The notes: a model not told the origin generated them from the letters alone. Positions 18,518-28,964 are shown, numbered from the stretch's first letter. The stretch: 64,000 nt of DNA from Symbiodinium natans (GCA_905221605.1 CAJNDS010000113.1:1387082-1451081), one strand, 5' to 3'. Numbers and translations are program-made.

Positions 18518-21500
18518 CTAGGAGGGCGTGCCCGAGTCAGAAGACTCAGCAAGCTCAGATGCAGTTTCCTCGTCGGAACTGTTCCCTGAAGCACAAAGTG
18601 CACAGGGCTCGGGACGCGATGTGGGAGCACAGATTTGTGAAAGACTGAAAAAAATCTCAATCAGAAGTGCTCTGGCAAGAAATGTTCCGCAACCTGGCAT
18701 CGCCGCGACCCCATCCAGGCCGATAACCGAGAGCACGTACGTCAGGAAGGCCGTTGAGGCGCCCAGCGGAAGCACAATCCTGGCATTTGACTTGAAGGTC
18801 AGCTCGGAGTACTTGCAGACGATGACTTGGAGAAGGTCCAGCGCCAGGACCTTCTTCGCGACTTTGCAGATGAAGGCGCGGCCGTCTTTCTGCGAGCGCA
18901 CGTAGGCCAAGACAGTACCAAGGATGGCCCAAACCCAGATGATCGCAACCACCCAGCCAAGCCAAGAGCCAACCATCATCATGCAGACGGCAAGTCTGAC
19001 AGCATGGAATGTCACAAAATACCTCAGGCACATGGAGAATACCAGGCACAGCTTGGCCACACGCAATGCACATGCCTATCCTTGCTCCTCCAGTACGAAA
19101 AGCTGGCGTAGCAGCTAGATGACTAGCAGTTAGTAGCAGTTGCGGACATCAGAATATGCTATACATATATATATATATATCCATATTTATGTGTATATGT
19201 ATGTATGCGTGTACGTATGTACGTATGTATGTATGTATGTATATTTGCATTTGTACGATTTGTAGGGTTCAAGCAGGGTGGCAGAACCGTGGCATGGTCT
19301 GCATCTCCAGCATTTTTGACATCTACTCCGGCTGCTGATGCCCGGCGCAAAGATGCAGTCGACATCCCAGCTCTCAGCAGCACAGCGATCGTTGAGTCAA
19401 CTACACTGGATCGTGCGCCGATTTCCCGCCAGATCCTGACAGAATCATCTTCCCGCGAACACTTTGCGCAGCTGCTACTCCCCGAATAGCCAACCTGCAA
19501 GCTAAGCTCGCTTTCCTCGATTGCTCTCCGATTCAGCTGGTCCACCTCCGAAACCAGCACACATATCCCCATCAAGCACCAGAAGACCACCCCCATCGTA
19601 GCAAATGTTGAGTCTAGTGCCTCAGGCAAATCCGGTGGCACAAACAAGACCGCGGCAAAGAAGCCAGCCAAACCGGCGCTGACGAGGTGGGCCACGCGAC
19701 GGCAGAGAGGCATGGTGACGCAACCTGACACAAGAATGCCGGAGCAGAAGATAATCAGCAGCCACTCGGTCAGGGGGGCTGCGTACTCCAAAGGCCCATC
19801 GAGGTTGCGAAGCCACAGGCCCATGCAAAGCCCGATGCTGAATGCAAGAAATACAGCGCTGCCGGCCCAGAACTTCGCTCGGCAGCAGGGCCGGGTGGCT
19901 GTTAGAATAATCTTCTCGTGCTCGAAGGCGAGAAACGCTTCGTAGACACACCAAAGACGGGCATAAACGCTCCTTGCGATTTGTCTTTTTTTGTTTTTCC
20001 CCACCCTCGGTGTGGGGTTGTTAGATTTTAAACTCAACTCTGCTCCTCGCCCGGAACTCTTCTCCGCGCCCGGAACTAGTCTACTCCTCGCTCATCCCTG
20101 GAGTGCCCAACCCCAAAGTGTCCCTTGGAGTGCCCAACTCTCGAATGTCCCTGGAGTGCCCAACCCCAGAGTCTGCCTGGAGTGCCCAACCTCAGAGTCT
20201 CCCTAGAGTGCCCAACCCAGAGTGTCCCTTTCTCTTTTCTTTTTAATTAGAGAAATATATTATGGATGGTGTTTACGTTATCTTCATTCTAATGGTGTAT
20301 CATTTGTCTTTCTTTTTATATTTCTTCATCTTGGAAGAGCTATATCTTATGCTTCATATTTTTATAATCCAAATACTTGGTTTTCTGGAATTATTATTTA
20401 CTTCTTCTTAATGGGAACAGCATTTATGGGTTATGTTTTACCTTTAGGACAAATGAGTTTATGAGGAGTTACAGTAATTACAAATTTATTATCTCCATTT
20501 CCATCTTTAATAGAATGGCTTTGTGGAGGACATTATATTTACAATCCAACATTAAAGAGGTTCTTTGTCTTTCATTTTCTATTTCCATTTCTTCTTTGTG
20601 CTTTTCTTCTTTTTCATATTTTTAATCTACATTTTCTATCTTCTAATAATCCTTTAAGGAATTCCACTAATAATAAAATAGCATTTTTTCCTTTCATTAT
20701 TAGTAAAGGAGTCTTCCGGTAGTGCCCAACCCAAATGTCTCCCTGGAGTGCCCAACCCAGAGTGTTGCCCAACCCCAGAGTATCTCTACCAAGAAAGGGT
20801 GGGGATGTTCGAAGTAAAATAATTTGATTTCTTTTCTTTTTCTTTTTTTTTTTTTTTTTGGGGGGGGGGGGGGGGGCGCCAACACACTTAGATTGCAGTT
20901 GTTTGACGCCTACCTGTACACGAAGGGGCCTAGACTCCCACATGCGGCGCTACTACTTTTAGTCTTACTAGTAGTATTATTCTTCGTATTCTTCTTAGTA
21001 TCACTAATCGCAGCATTAATAACATTTTTATTATCCTGATGAGCATTATCCTCACTAGTATTATGATTAAAAAAGCGGGCCAAGACTCCCATGAACATTT
21101 GGCACCACCAGCACGTACTTGGCGGATGCCAGGGCCACAGCAAACGGTGAGGACCTCGGGTCGCTGATCAGCCGCTCGATGCTCAGGTTCCTTACTTCTC
21201 CAATAACCAAGGGGAAAAAAGTTTAAACTTTAATATTTCTACTAAATAAGGAAACCCAAAAAGTTTAAAGTTCACCTAAAGGCGATGTAAGGTTCTGTGG
21301 GTTCGCCAGCATGCAGCACCAGGCGTTCTGCGCTTCGAAGGGCCAGGAGTTCAGGAGCTGGTGGCTGAACTCAAAGATTCCTTCCTCAGCTCAGAACAAG
21401 TCAACGCGTCCAAAAAGCGACATGTCTGCAAAAAAAAACCTGGCTCTGCACTTTCGCACTTTGATGCCTGCCAGGCGTGCGTGACGAAGAGGTCGCACGC

Positions 21501-21614
21501 AAGCCCAGCGGGATGCCTCATCAGCGCCCAGCTCATGCCGCCTGCGGCCAGGGTGATGGGCTTGATGAGCTGGTCGGTCAGCGTGTAGATGGAGGGGCCC
21601 ATCTTAGACACTGA
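18518..21614 (-). CDS. multipass membrane protein with THAW / RLWCVYE motifs
   Basis: Minus exons: 21614-21468, 21384-21296, 21190-about 21090, 19972-about 19262, 19075-18518. Joined exons 1-3 read [37 protein letters not shown] and [18 protein letters not shown]. Exon 4 opens [17 protein letters not shown], then carries about four hydrophobic helices. Exon 5 adds more helices ([11 protein letters not shown] and others) and an acidic Ser/Glu tail before TAG. The FVTHAW...RLWCVYE pair is known from many dinoflagellate proteins and recalls TIR-like folds; that link is inference. Intron 21385-21467 is GC-AG and 21191-21295 is GA-AG; the roughly 1.1-kb intron before exon 4 carries the mitochondrial fragment. 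The start codon is not fixed; exon 1 follows an acceptor TTGCAG. Cellular role unknown. Confidence 0.72.
19140..19255. repeat. TA / TATG microsatellite in intron
   Basis: (TA)n followed by TATGTATG and GTACGTAT repeats in the intron between exons 4 and 5 of the membrane-protein gene. Confidence 0.85.
20092..20230. repeat. CTGGAGTGCCCAACC minisatellite, left block
   Basis: Four to five tandem units of about 27-30 nt built on TGGAGTGCCCAACCCCAGAG, running straight into the mitochondrial fragment. The same unit reappears on its other side at 20718-20790. Confidence 0.85.
20231..20722 (+). pseudogene. cob: nuclear copy of mitochondrial cytochrome b (NUMT), partial
   Basis: An AT-rich insert encodes, in one frame, the central-to-C-terminal part of cytochrome b: [50 protein letters not shown], then, after one in-frame TGA (20462-20464), [29 protein letters not shown] and [14 protein letters not shown]. 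These match cytochrome b heme-ligand (H-SNG, GR-Y), Qo-site (GYVLP-GQMS-WG) and helix motifs. The TGA stands exactly where the family has the invariant Trp (MS-W-G). The N-terminal third is missing. Base composition is unlike the GC-rich flanks. It lies in an intron of the minus membrane-protein gene, within a minisatellite. In cytochrome b of the bc1 complex these regions bind heme and quinol; this copy should be non-functional in the nucleus. Confidence 0.9.
20718..20790. repeat. TGCCCAACCC minisatellite, right block
   Basis: Three units of the same minisatellite as 20092-20230. The pair of blocks frames the cytochrome b fragment. Confidence 0.85.
20831..20876. repeat. T-rich run followed by 17 G
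   Basis: CTTTTCTTTTTCT17 directly joined to G17 (20860-20876), within an intron. The layout is as at 1981-2014. Confidence 0.9.
20940..21085. other. AT-rich intron segment
   Basis: Rich in TAGTATTATT, ATTCTTCTTAGT and TTATTATC words and in CTAGTAGT/ACTAGTATT. The + frame is Leu/Val-rich by composition only. It does not match a mitochondrial gene I can name. Confidence 0.5.
21191..21291. mobile_element. introner: TIR element with 4-bp duplication
   Basis: On minus it runs CTTACATC ... GAAGTAAG (101 bp), flanked by GAAC on both sides (21292-21295 and 21187-21190). The intron 21295-21191 starts GA and ends AG; its removal reads ...LANPQ|NLSIERL, perfectly in frame. The interior shares TTTAAACTTT, TCTACTAAA and AAGTTTAAAG words with the element at 4267-4369. 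Confidence 0.92.
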
Positions 21615-21619
21615 CTGCA

Positions 21620-21893
21620 AGAGCAGACTCCTACCTCAAGACTACAGGGTCAACTACAGGGTCAACACAGCGTACTCGTTGCGAAAACGTATGGCTGACA
21701 GGCAACGGTCGCATCGCCCTTGTCAAAAGGATCTGTTTCAGATGGTGACAGCCACCCATCCTCCATGGCTTCAAGAATCAGCCGGCAGAGATGCGAGAAG
21801 TCCTCGCGTGTCACACACCACCGGTCGGCGCGCACCGAGTGATGCAGAGCTTCCCCATGGCTGACATCATGCAGCTTCCCGGTTTGCATGCCA
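21620..21893. other. unique island, no assigned gene
   Basis: Open in + and minus frames. The minus frame MQTGKLHDVSHGEALHHSV... is Asp/His-rich without a family match. Confidence 0.3.
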
Positions 21894-22015
21894 GCCCTAA
21901 ACCCTAAAACCTAAACCCCAAACCCTAAACCCTAAACCCTAAACTCTGAACCCTAAACTTAAACCCTAAACCCTAAACCCTAAACCCTAAACCCTAACCC
22001 TAAACCCTTATGCTA
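21894..22015 (-). repeat. telomere-like CCCTAAA array
   Basis: About sixteen units with some variants (CCCAAAA, TCTGAAC, CCCTAA). Confidence 0.95.
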
Positions 22016-22374
22016 AGGCAGCCCTGCCAGCCGCATGTCGCGACGTGAAGACGTCTGGAAACATGATTTACTGCACCAGCTCGTGTCTTCCGAGAATGTC
22101 ACGACAAGTTGATAGTCAACGATCTTCAGTTGCTCATGGAACTCATGCATCGGAATATGCGAACATGTACAGACATTCTGAAATATTCATGACATATGTG
22201 CATGTTTATATATACACATACATAAATATATACATATGCTTATAACTTCCCTGTAACTGTGTATATATAAATATGTTTTTGTAGATGTGCTTTGTTTTTT
22301 GCTAAACTTGTATGTATAATTACGAATGCATGTGCTTTATTCAATGGAAACACGCGGAGGACGCTTAACGAGGA

Positions 22375-22640
22375 GGAGAACATCCCAGCACCGCTCCGCC
22401 GCGCGCTGCCGATCTCTTCGGAGAGCCGCTTGCCGTGCGACCTGCGAGCGCGTCTGGCCGGATGCTACAACACACACACACACACTCACACACCTACACA
22501 CACATATTTATATGTGGCTATGAACACACACATATTTTATATATATATATATATAGACACTGTTTGCCAGATGAGGCGCCTCGTGCTCCAGCTCCGTCTC
22601 AGCGTCTGCCTGCGCCTCTGCCAAGAAGGGAAGGGAGCTC
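22375..22640 (-). CDS. coiled-coil exons, unknown
   Basis: Minus exon about 22640-22562 reads FLAEAQADAETELEHEAP, and about 22460-22375 reads RSQVARQAALRRDRQRAAE: charged amphipathic helices with high GC3. They are separated by (TA)n and (CACA)n microsatellite, presumably an intron. No named family. Confidence 0.4.
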
Positions 22641-23220
22641 CCCCCCAGTCGGGAAAAGACGGGTGTGCAGCAGAGGCAGGCCCCAGCCTGCACGACCGCC
22701 GATTGCCCTGCAGATGCTGCAAGTCACAACTTTTTTTGGGTATCCTCATGATCATGATTACGACTCTTTCCATTTTTCTTGTAACTATTATTCTGAGTAT
22801 GCTTGTCATTGTTTTAAATTGTGTGGAGAACCCTGAGGCAGTACCCGGAGTCGCCATCAGCTGCGTTCAAACATGTGGCGGCAATCTTGAGATTCACGGC
22901 AAGGTGGACCGCAAGTGAACCGACCTTGTTCCAGCAAAGCCGATGCTGCGGCGGCGAGCGCGGCATCGCCTGCAGTCTCGCTACGTGACTTTAGGGCTTA
23001 GGGTTTAGGGTTTAGGGCCTTTTTTTAGGGTTTTGGGGTTGAGTGTAGTTACATGAGAACTACTGTCAATACACCGCAAAAAATCTGCCAGAGAGCACAA
23101 CTGACAACCGACATCATCCAGCCACCTACACCAAGCGAAGCCCTTTCCAAGGCAGCTGCGATCTTGGCCAGCCCGCGTCCTTAAAAGGGGGTTTAGGGTT
23201 TAGGGCTTAGGGAGTAGCTG
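22641..23220. other. intergenic or intronic, no assigned gene
   Basis: AT-rich 22730-22830 (TATTATTCTGAG type), then GC-rich DNA and two short TTTAGGG clusters (22990-23035, 23189-23213). Confidence 0.4.
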
Positions 23221-24060
23221 ATTTTGCCAATGCCAATGCTCGATTGGTGAAGACAGCGCTGCCGGCTCTCAAGGAACCTTCCCATTTTCGGCACGGGCAC
23301 GACATCCAACTCCACTACTTTCGGAAGCTGGGGCAGCGGACCACTAGAAAGCCGCGCATTGCTGTGCAGCAACCGCTCCAAGCAAACGTTGCAACGTTGC
23401 AAGCGCAGCGTGCACACTGTGTACAGGTTACAGGTGCTTAAACACTCCCGCCAGAAAACTATCCATCCACTCATTCTCCAGCTCATCGGATGTGCCATGG
23501 TCCTTGGCTGGCGTGTGGAGTGCAGAGTCTGCCTTATGAGCACCAAATCCGGAAAGATGCAAGCACATGCCATCGCTTTTCAGCGAAGCCCAGGATCAGC
23601 TCCATCGGCAACCTGGATGCTGACCTTAGTCCAGCCCGCAGCATGCAGCCGGCGAATGGCCGGAAGCACCTTTGATGTCACAATAAGCCTCAAGGCAGCA
23701 CCCCACGACGAGCCATTGCGACTGCTGTTGGTACTGCGGCACTTTTTAACATCACCAGGGTCTCCAGCTCACCCGAAAGAGGTCAACAAGATGTCCCCCA
23801 GAATGTTCCGCACCCCATGGGGACGCAAAACTCTTGAAGCCAATGCTTACGTGCCACACTCAGGTGTCATCCACCTGCCTCCTGCCCGCCAAATAATGCC
23901 GCAAAGTGTCCCAATGTGTTTGCATCGTGTCATCTGCAGCCTCTTCATGTGTGTGCGGGCGTGTTTCTTGTCAGCACTGAACACTAGCCACAGCACACCG
24001 CACGTGCTCTTTGCAGGTCCATCACATTACAGCTGCACCCTGCTGTTCAGCAAAAACTGA
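23221..24060. other. region of overlapping open frames
   Basis: The minus frame at 23193-23573 and the + frame at 23359-24060 overlap; neither has a recognisable motif. The + frame contains a hydrophobic run (LFMCVRACFLSAL). Strand not resolved. Confidence 0.3.
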
Positions 24061-24289
24061 AGACCCAGCCGGCAATAGCGCTTATTCATTGTGACAGGTA
24101 GCGTTGCAGTGCTCACGTCTCGGCTCGACCGTGACTGCAGCGCCAACGTGAATCTAACGCTGACGCTAGCCGAATATTACATGCTGCAGCGCAAAATTGC
24201 ACAGCCAGCTTTGCAATAACAGCAGCTTGAGCTGCCATGCCTGCTGTCGTACCAGGTAAACGTGACAGGTTTTATGCAGTGCGACGTCT

Positions 24290-24432
24290 AGGTCACACAA
24301 CGATTCTGACTTATAACTCATTGACAATTTCAAAAAGATCTCAACATCGTCAGGCTCAAAGTGTTGGCGGATAACTTCTGCAGATGGCGACCCCACCGGT
24401 GAGGGTGTGACATATCTGTCAAAATCTGCCAC
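24290..24432 (-). CDS. candidate N-terminal exon, unknown
   Basis: The minus frame starts at an ATG (24432) and reads ADFDRYVTPSPVGSPSAEV, then QHFEPDDVEIFLKLSMSYK: soluble and acidic. The continuation is Leu/Gln-rich and probably intron. Confidence 0.4.
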
Positions 24433-24530
24433 AAGAAGGGCATGAAAGGTTTCCTAGCTATCTGAGTAACCGCCTGGCATGTCAAATCCTAAATTGGATT
24501 CCAGAATCCAAAATTGTGTTATATCATTCT

Positions 24531-24638
24531 AAGGAAACCCCAGCAAGGGTACCCCATTCTTGGAAAAAACTGAAATCCAGCCAAAAAGGAACCCCCAGCG
24601 AGGGTACCCCATTCTTGGAAAAAAATGAAATCCAGCCA
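24531..24638. repeat. two tandem 56-nt units
   Basis: AGGGTACCCCATTCTTGGAA ... TGAAATCCAGCCA occurs twice in direct order with few differences. Confidence 0.9.
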
Positions 24639-25740
24639 GGCGGCGGCATTGAAGAAGGAGCAAGGCACGTCTCGCTGCAGCGAGCTGTGCAGCGGAGTGC
24701 TTTTCAGAGGGTGGCCAACAAAGCCAACAAATCCTTGGGTTCACTCGGCGCTGTCTGAATTCCTTGGGTTTAGGTTTCGGGTTTAGGGGTCACGGTTTTT
24801 TGTGCAGGGTCCGGGTTTCGACTCTCACACTCAGACGCACACAAGGCAGGCAAGGTGTCGGTTGGTAGGTTTCTTCAGGTGACACACCACCACTCAATGA
24901 CATGGGTGCTTCTGTTGGGTTTACGGGCATCAGGCAAATCGTTCATCAGGACCAACTAGTAACAAGAACCAAGAGTGAGCCAACACATTGCCCAATGCGG
25001 CAAGCTTTTGGGTGCTGACACATTCCTCCTTAGCATGCGGAACCCTAGGGTTCAGGGTTTAGGGTTTGGGGTTGGGGGTTGGGAGTTTAGGGTTTATGTA
25101 CATCCTAAAAGCCTATATCATGCTAGGTCGCAATGTTTGCCTACCGCAGAAGTTTGGCTATCCGATGTAACACACCCAGTCCCGCTCTTCAACGCTGCAA
25201 AGCCCACGTCACCAGCACTTCGTGTCTTCGTATAGGGCCCACAGCACCCGAATGCCACTTTCGCGGCCATCTGTCCGTGCTTGCATGCATATGCTCGCTC
25301 GACATCAGCCCGCAGCTCTTACCGGTCCGGCCACCCAAACCTAGCCTCCTCAGGCGAAGCCTCCTCGAATCTCCCTGTCCGGGAGTTTTGGCATTATCCC
25401 CTGCACTCCTTTCTCAGCCTCCATCCACCATGCAGTGCACGTAGTCATGAACTTGGATCCCTCAGTTCATGCCGTGCTTGCATGCATCACTTGCATGAAG
25501 TCTCCACAGCTCCATCCCTCATTCGCCCCCTGCATCCCGTGCCGCTCTTGTGTCTGCGTCAGCGTCTTCTCCATCAAGCTTTCTGTTGACAGAGTTGTGC
25601 CGAGCTCTTTGGGTCGCCATGAGGGTTTAGGGTTGTTGCTCTAGGGCTTAGGATCAGACGAATGTCACGACAACGATGCACCTACACTGCTCACGCTGAG
25701 CAGGACCTCCAGGCCTCTAAAATTCTAGAGGCCCCAGCTG
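24639..25740. other. no assigned gene
   Basis: Mixed unique DNA with short TTTAGGG pieces (24765-24790, 25048-25095). 24818-24865 carries a TCGACTCTCAC...GGCAGGCAAGGTGTCGG module shared with 36184-36222 and 43208-43247. The + and minus frames are Cys/Ser/Leu-rich without motifs. It may contain C-terminal exons of the hydrolase gene; its Asp and His catalytic residues were not found. Confidence 0.35.
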
Positions 25741-25744
25741 GAAA

Positions 25745-26680
25745 CTAGAATTTTCTGGCATGCTCAATCCTCCTCCGAGGCAGAATGCTGGCAGCAGTGC
25801 AGCCGGAGAGTCCCCCTATTCTCGTCGGATGCCGCGCGAAGGCATCAAAGGCAGCACAGCAGCCCTGAGACGCGCCGCCCAAAAGGACCCGACCAGGGTC
25901 TCCCATGAGAGCAGCTTCCGCATCCACAATCCTGCAAGCAAAACCAGTGGGCTTGGCAAAAGTTGAGGGTTTCGGGTTTAGGGCGAAGACAAACAAAAGA
26001 AAACCGACCTGCACAGACGCAGCTCACACCGCTAGCAGCCTACTGCCTACCGCCAACCTTTTGCTGCTGCATCGGCGGCGGCCTTACCAGCAAATCACTG
26101 CGGCTAAGCTGCGCCTGGAGTCTTTGCTGCGTGGCGTGAAGGGAACGATCATCTATGTCATCCTGCCAAGATCACACAGACATGCTTGAGCATGGTCAGT
26201 GCGAGTCAATGCATTCACTGCGAGCTGCACAAGAAGCTCCGCCCCAACAGCACACGAACAAAAACACGTACGGGGCGTAGTCCTCCAGCGCGCCGTCGTG
26301 ATCCGTTAGGTAGTCATACCACGCATTCCTCAGATGCGCAAAGCGTGTCTGCAGCTCACATTTATGCCATCGGCCCCGAAGAGCCAAGAGTCTGCACCTG
26401 GCCACCATGCGCCGTGATGCGCTGCAGCGGAGCAGTGGGAAGGATGACACGCAAACCCTGGCAGCGGAAGAGGGTGAATGCCTGGCGGGCCCCAAAAGTT
26501 GCAGGTCTGCGCTTTGCACGGTGTTGCCACAGGGGGGCACCTCGCTTTCGGAGTACATCTCGGCTGTGTTGCAGAAACCATGCAGGAACCTTGCAGCATC
26601 CGTGGCAAGCAAGCCCTGTGCCACACGTTCGAACCAAACTTTAGCACCTCCTGATGAGGCACACAAGCGATACGCGCGGA
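25745..26680 (-). CDS. acyl-protein thioesterase-like alpha/beta hydrolase
   Basis: Five minus exons: about 26680-26541 (ARFLHGFCNTAEMY, the strand-LHGF-oxyanion motif), 26481-26398 (GLRVILPTAPLQRITAHGG), 26348-26283 (RNAWYDYLTDHDGALE), 26162-26088 (DDIDDRSLHATQQRLQAQL), about 25957-25745 (RVLLGGASQGCCAAFDAF ... IGGLSG). The order and motifs are those of acyl-protein thioesterases/carboxylesterases: LHG, LPTAP with a Thr-x-x-GG segment, WYD, an acidic helix, and the GxSxG nucleophile elbow with catalytic Ser. Exons 2, 3 and 4 are 28, 22 and 25 whole codons with GT-AG or GA-AG introns. Such enzymes are cytosolic esterases that remove fatty acyl groups or cleave short esters. The catalytic Asp and His exons should lie below 25745; none was identified, so the gene could be incomplete. 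Confidence 0.8.
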
Positions 26681-26775
26681 GCCAAATCCAATTGTGGTGG
26701 TAGCACAACACCTCACGCTCAGTACCACAAGCACCGAACTCGCAGCGGGCATTACATCCAGCAACGGTCTCCACA

Positions 26776-27303
26776 CTAGTGCGCACCAGCGTCAGTTTGA
26801 GTCCATAGTCGGCAGCAACAACTGCGGCAACAGCTGGGCTCTGACGCCCTTCCGCGGCGTATCACACGCAGCACCTTGCAAACTGTGGCTTGTTGAGGTG
26901 CCACGTATCCTGCTGCTCTGTCAGTACGTTCGTCTCTCACCCGCGCACACGACATGTCAGTAGATTGTACCTTCAACGAGACACACTCGTCGCCCTCCCT
27001 CGCGATTCTTCGAAAGGCATCGCATTTCACAGCGGAACGGAAATTGGGTATTGGGTACATACTTTCGCAAGCACGGCAGATGTAGGGAATTGAAAACGGC
27101 CACGAACCATGTTTACTGAGATGCTGCAATGTTAGTTTCTCAAAAACCTCGCCAGAAACATTGTGAATATCTGGTCCTGTGCATAGTCGTATGCATACAA
27201 GCTGGTTGATTTGTCTCCCCGTTTCTGTGGTCGTTGCCTTGTTGTGTTGCTGTGCCGCCTGGAAACGGCTGTTTCGCGCAGGGAAATCCTGCACATACCA
27301 CAC
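26776..27303 (-). CDS. uncharacterised open frame
   Basis: Minus frame of 175 codons upstream of the hydrolase (SGEVFEKLTLQHLSKHGSW; Arg/Cys-rich end). No motif, and the composition is mixed. It could be an exon or a chance frame. Confidence 0.25.
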   Translation of the reverse strand: MWYVQDFPARNSRFQAAQQHNKATTTETGRQINQLVCIRLCTGPDIHNVSGEVFEKLTLQHLSKHGSWPFSIPYICRACESMYPIPNFRSAVKCDAFRRIAREGDECVSLKVQSTDMSCARVRDERTDRAAGYVAPQQATVCKVLRVIRRGRASEPSCCRSCCCRLWTQTDAGAH

Positions 27304-27309
27304 GGGCAG

Positions 27310-27373
27310 GTGTTTAGGGTTTAGGGTTTAGGGTTTAGGATTTAGGGTTTAGGATTTAGGGTTTAGGGTTTAG
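27310..27373 (+). repeat. telomere-like TTTAGGG array
   Basis: Regular units with TTTAGGA variants. Confidence 0.95.
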
Positions 27374-27744
27374 GCTTACATTCTGGTCGAAGTCACTGTG
27401 GCAGCGATTGTCACTGCGAGAGTCTTAAAAGCCTCAAACGCAGCCCCTGGTCCAAAGTAGCACCAAAATGCTCAAAAAAGCAGAACAAAAACCAAAAAAG
27501 AACCGAAAAACAATAATAACAACGACAACAACCCGACAAAACCCGACAAAAAGTACACAAACCCTATACAATTTCTATGAACCATGCCTTGAGGGAACCC
27601 CTTTGTTGTTTCAGACCCTGATGTTGACTTACCTCGGGCGCGTTTGGCCCTTTATGCTTCAGGATTCGCGCAAGGATACACCCCCGTGGAACGATAAACG
27701 ACGCACAATTGCACCCGTGTGCGAGGCATTGCAAGGCATGCAAG

Positions 27745-28150
27745 CGTCCTGACTGCGATGTCGCTAAGCTTGCTGCAGCAATCCACCGCCGGAGCGTTGA
27801 TGAGAGTGCACACCGGGCATGTCCAGTCAGCGAGGGAGGCACCACAAGCTGCACAGCCTTTCAACCGGCTTTGCAGAACGAAACAAAGGAACGAACAGCA
27901 AGCTGAATCTCCAAGAGTCTGTAAAATAACCCTAAACCCTAAACCATTTTGAATAAACCCTAAACCCTAAACCCCAGACCCTAAACCCTGAGGGATTGCT
28001 ACAGCGACCGAGGGGCACTGGGCCGGGGTCGGGTTCTGCAGCGTGCAGCGATGGCACACCACCTCACCTGGGCTGCCTGATGCAACCCTGGGAAGGCTGC
28101 ATCCCGCCCGAAGTCGCTTTGCGGTAGATGTGCGTAGACCCGAAGCCGAG
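27745..28150 (-). CDS. RanBP2-type zinc-finger exons
   Basis: Minus exon about 28150-27990 contains VVCHRCTLQNPTPAQCPS. After a short CCCTAAA array, exon about 27866-27745 contains GCAACGASLADWTCPVCTL followed by INAPAVDCC. Both fit the RanBP2/NZF zinc-finger pattern (W/V-x-C-x2-C-T-x2-N-x6-C). Such fingers bind ubiquitin or RNA. The second exon also has an extra CxxC just before the finger. Start and end are not defined. Confidence 0.55.
27928..27985 (-). repeat. CCCTAAA array between two zinc-finger exons
   Basis: Short array with unique interruptions, between the two exons that each carry a finger, so it is probably intronic. Confidence 0.85.
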
Positions 28151-28208
28151 CCTGGCAACACTGCGCAAGGTTTTTTTCCCACCCGTGTCGCATGCGTGTA
28201 CGGGGAAA

Positions 28209-28530
28209 AGGTTTAGGGTTTAGGGTTTAGGGTTTAGGGTTTAGGGTTTAGGGTTTAGGGGTTGGGGGTTGAGGGTTGAGGGTTTAGGGTTTAGAGTTTA
28301 GGGTTGCCCTCCAGACTTTTCCGAAAATCGGCACAGCCTTTTCGCCTTTTCGGCATGGGCTCCATGATCTGGCTCCGGCAGAATCTCTACATGCGTGCTA
28401 CATGGTGCAACTTTGGATAAGTTTAGGGTTTAGGGTTTAGGGTTTAGGGTTAAGGGTTAAGGGTTAAGGGTTAAGGGTTAAGGGTTTAGAGTTTAGAGTT
28501 TAGGGTTTAGGGTTTAGGGTTTAGGGTTTC
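28209..28530 (+). repeat. telomere-like arrays with TTGAGGG and TTAAGGG blocks
   Basis: 28209-28305: seven TTTAGGG units, then TTGAGGG variants. 28420-28530: TTTAGGG, then five GGGTTAA units in a row (28449-28486), then TTTAGGG again. Confidence 0.95.
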
Positions 28531-28964
28531 GGGTGGATAAGTTTGGGGCAGGGACCTCCTCCTAACTCCGAAAGATCAGCAACTTGCAACGTTTCCGCAG
28601 CTACAGGTGCTTGGCGATGCTTGGTGAACCTAAAGTTCGTGCTGGTTGGCTACCATGCACATCGCAGGCCAGGCGCTGCGTACGTGGACTGATGTGGACT
28701 AGTCGAGGGCGTAGTTGCCCGAAAAGCTGCGGCGAAGCAAGGCAGGCAACTGCGAACATCAGATCAGGGACCGCAGAGTGTTGTTAACAAGTTGCGCCGC
28801 AGCCACACAAGCCCGACACAAGCGAGCTGTACTCCAACTCACCACAGCAGCAAGTGGCCCTTTCGGGCATGAACTCGGTGGGCGGCAGGCGCCCATCAAG
28901 CTTCTCTGCCCATTCGAGCTCCTCAGCTTGCGCGCACCCAGGAGCCCATACAAAGCTAAAAGCC
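28531..28964. other. unique island, no assigned gene
   Basis: Open on both strands, without recognisable motifs. Confidence 0.3.

Noticed and set aside
20940-21065. Second mitochondrial gene fragment
   Set aside because: AT-rich with a Leu/Val frame, but no motif of cox1, cox3 or rRNA fragments could be recognised.
24531-24638. Short CRISPR-like repeat pair
   Set aside because: Two tandem copies without spacers in a eukaryotic context; a simple duplication.
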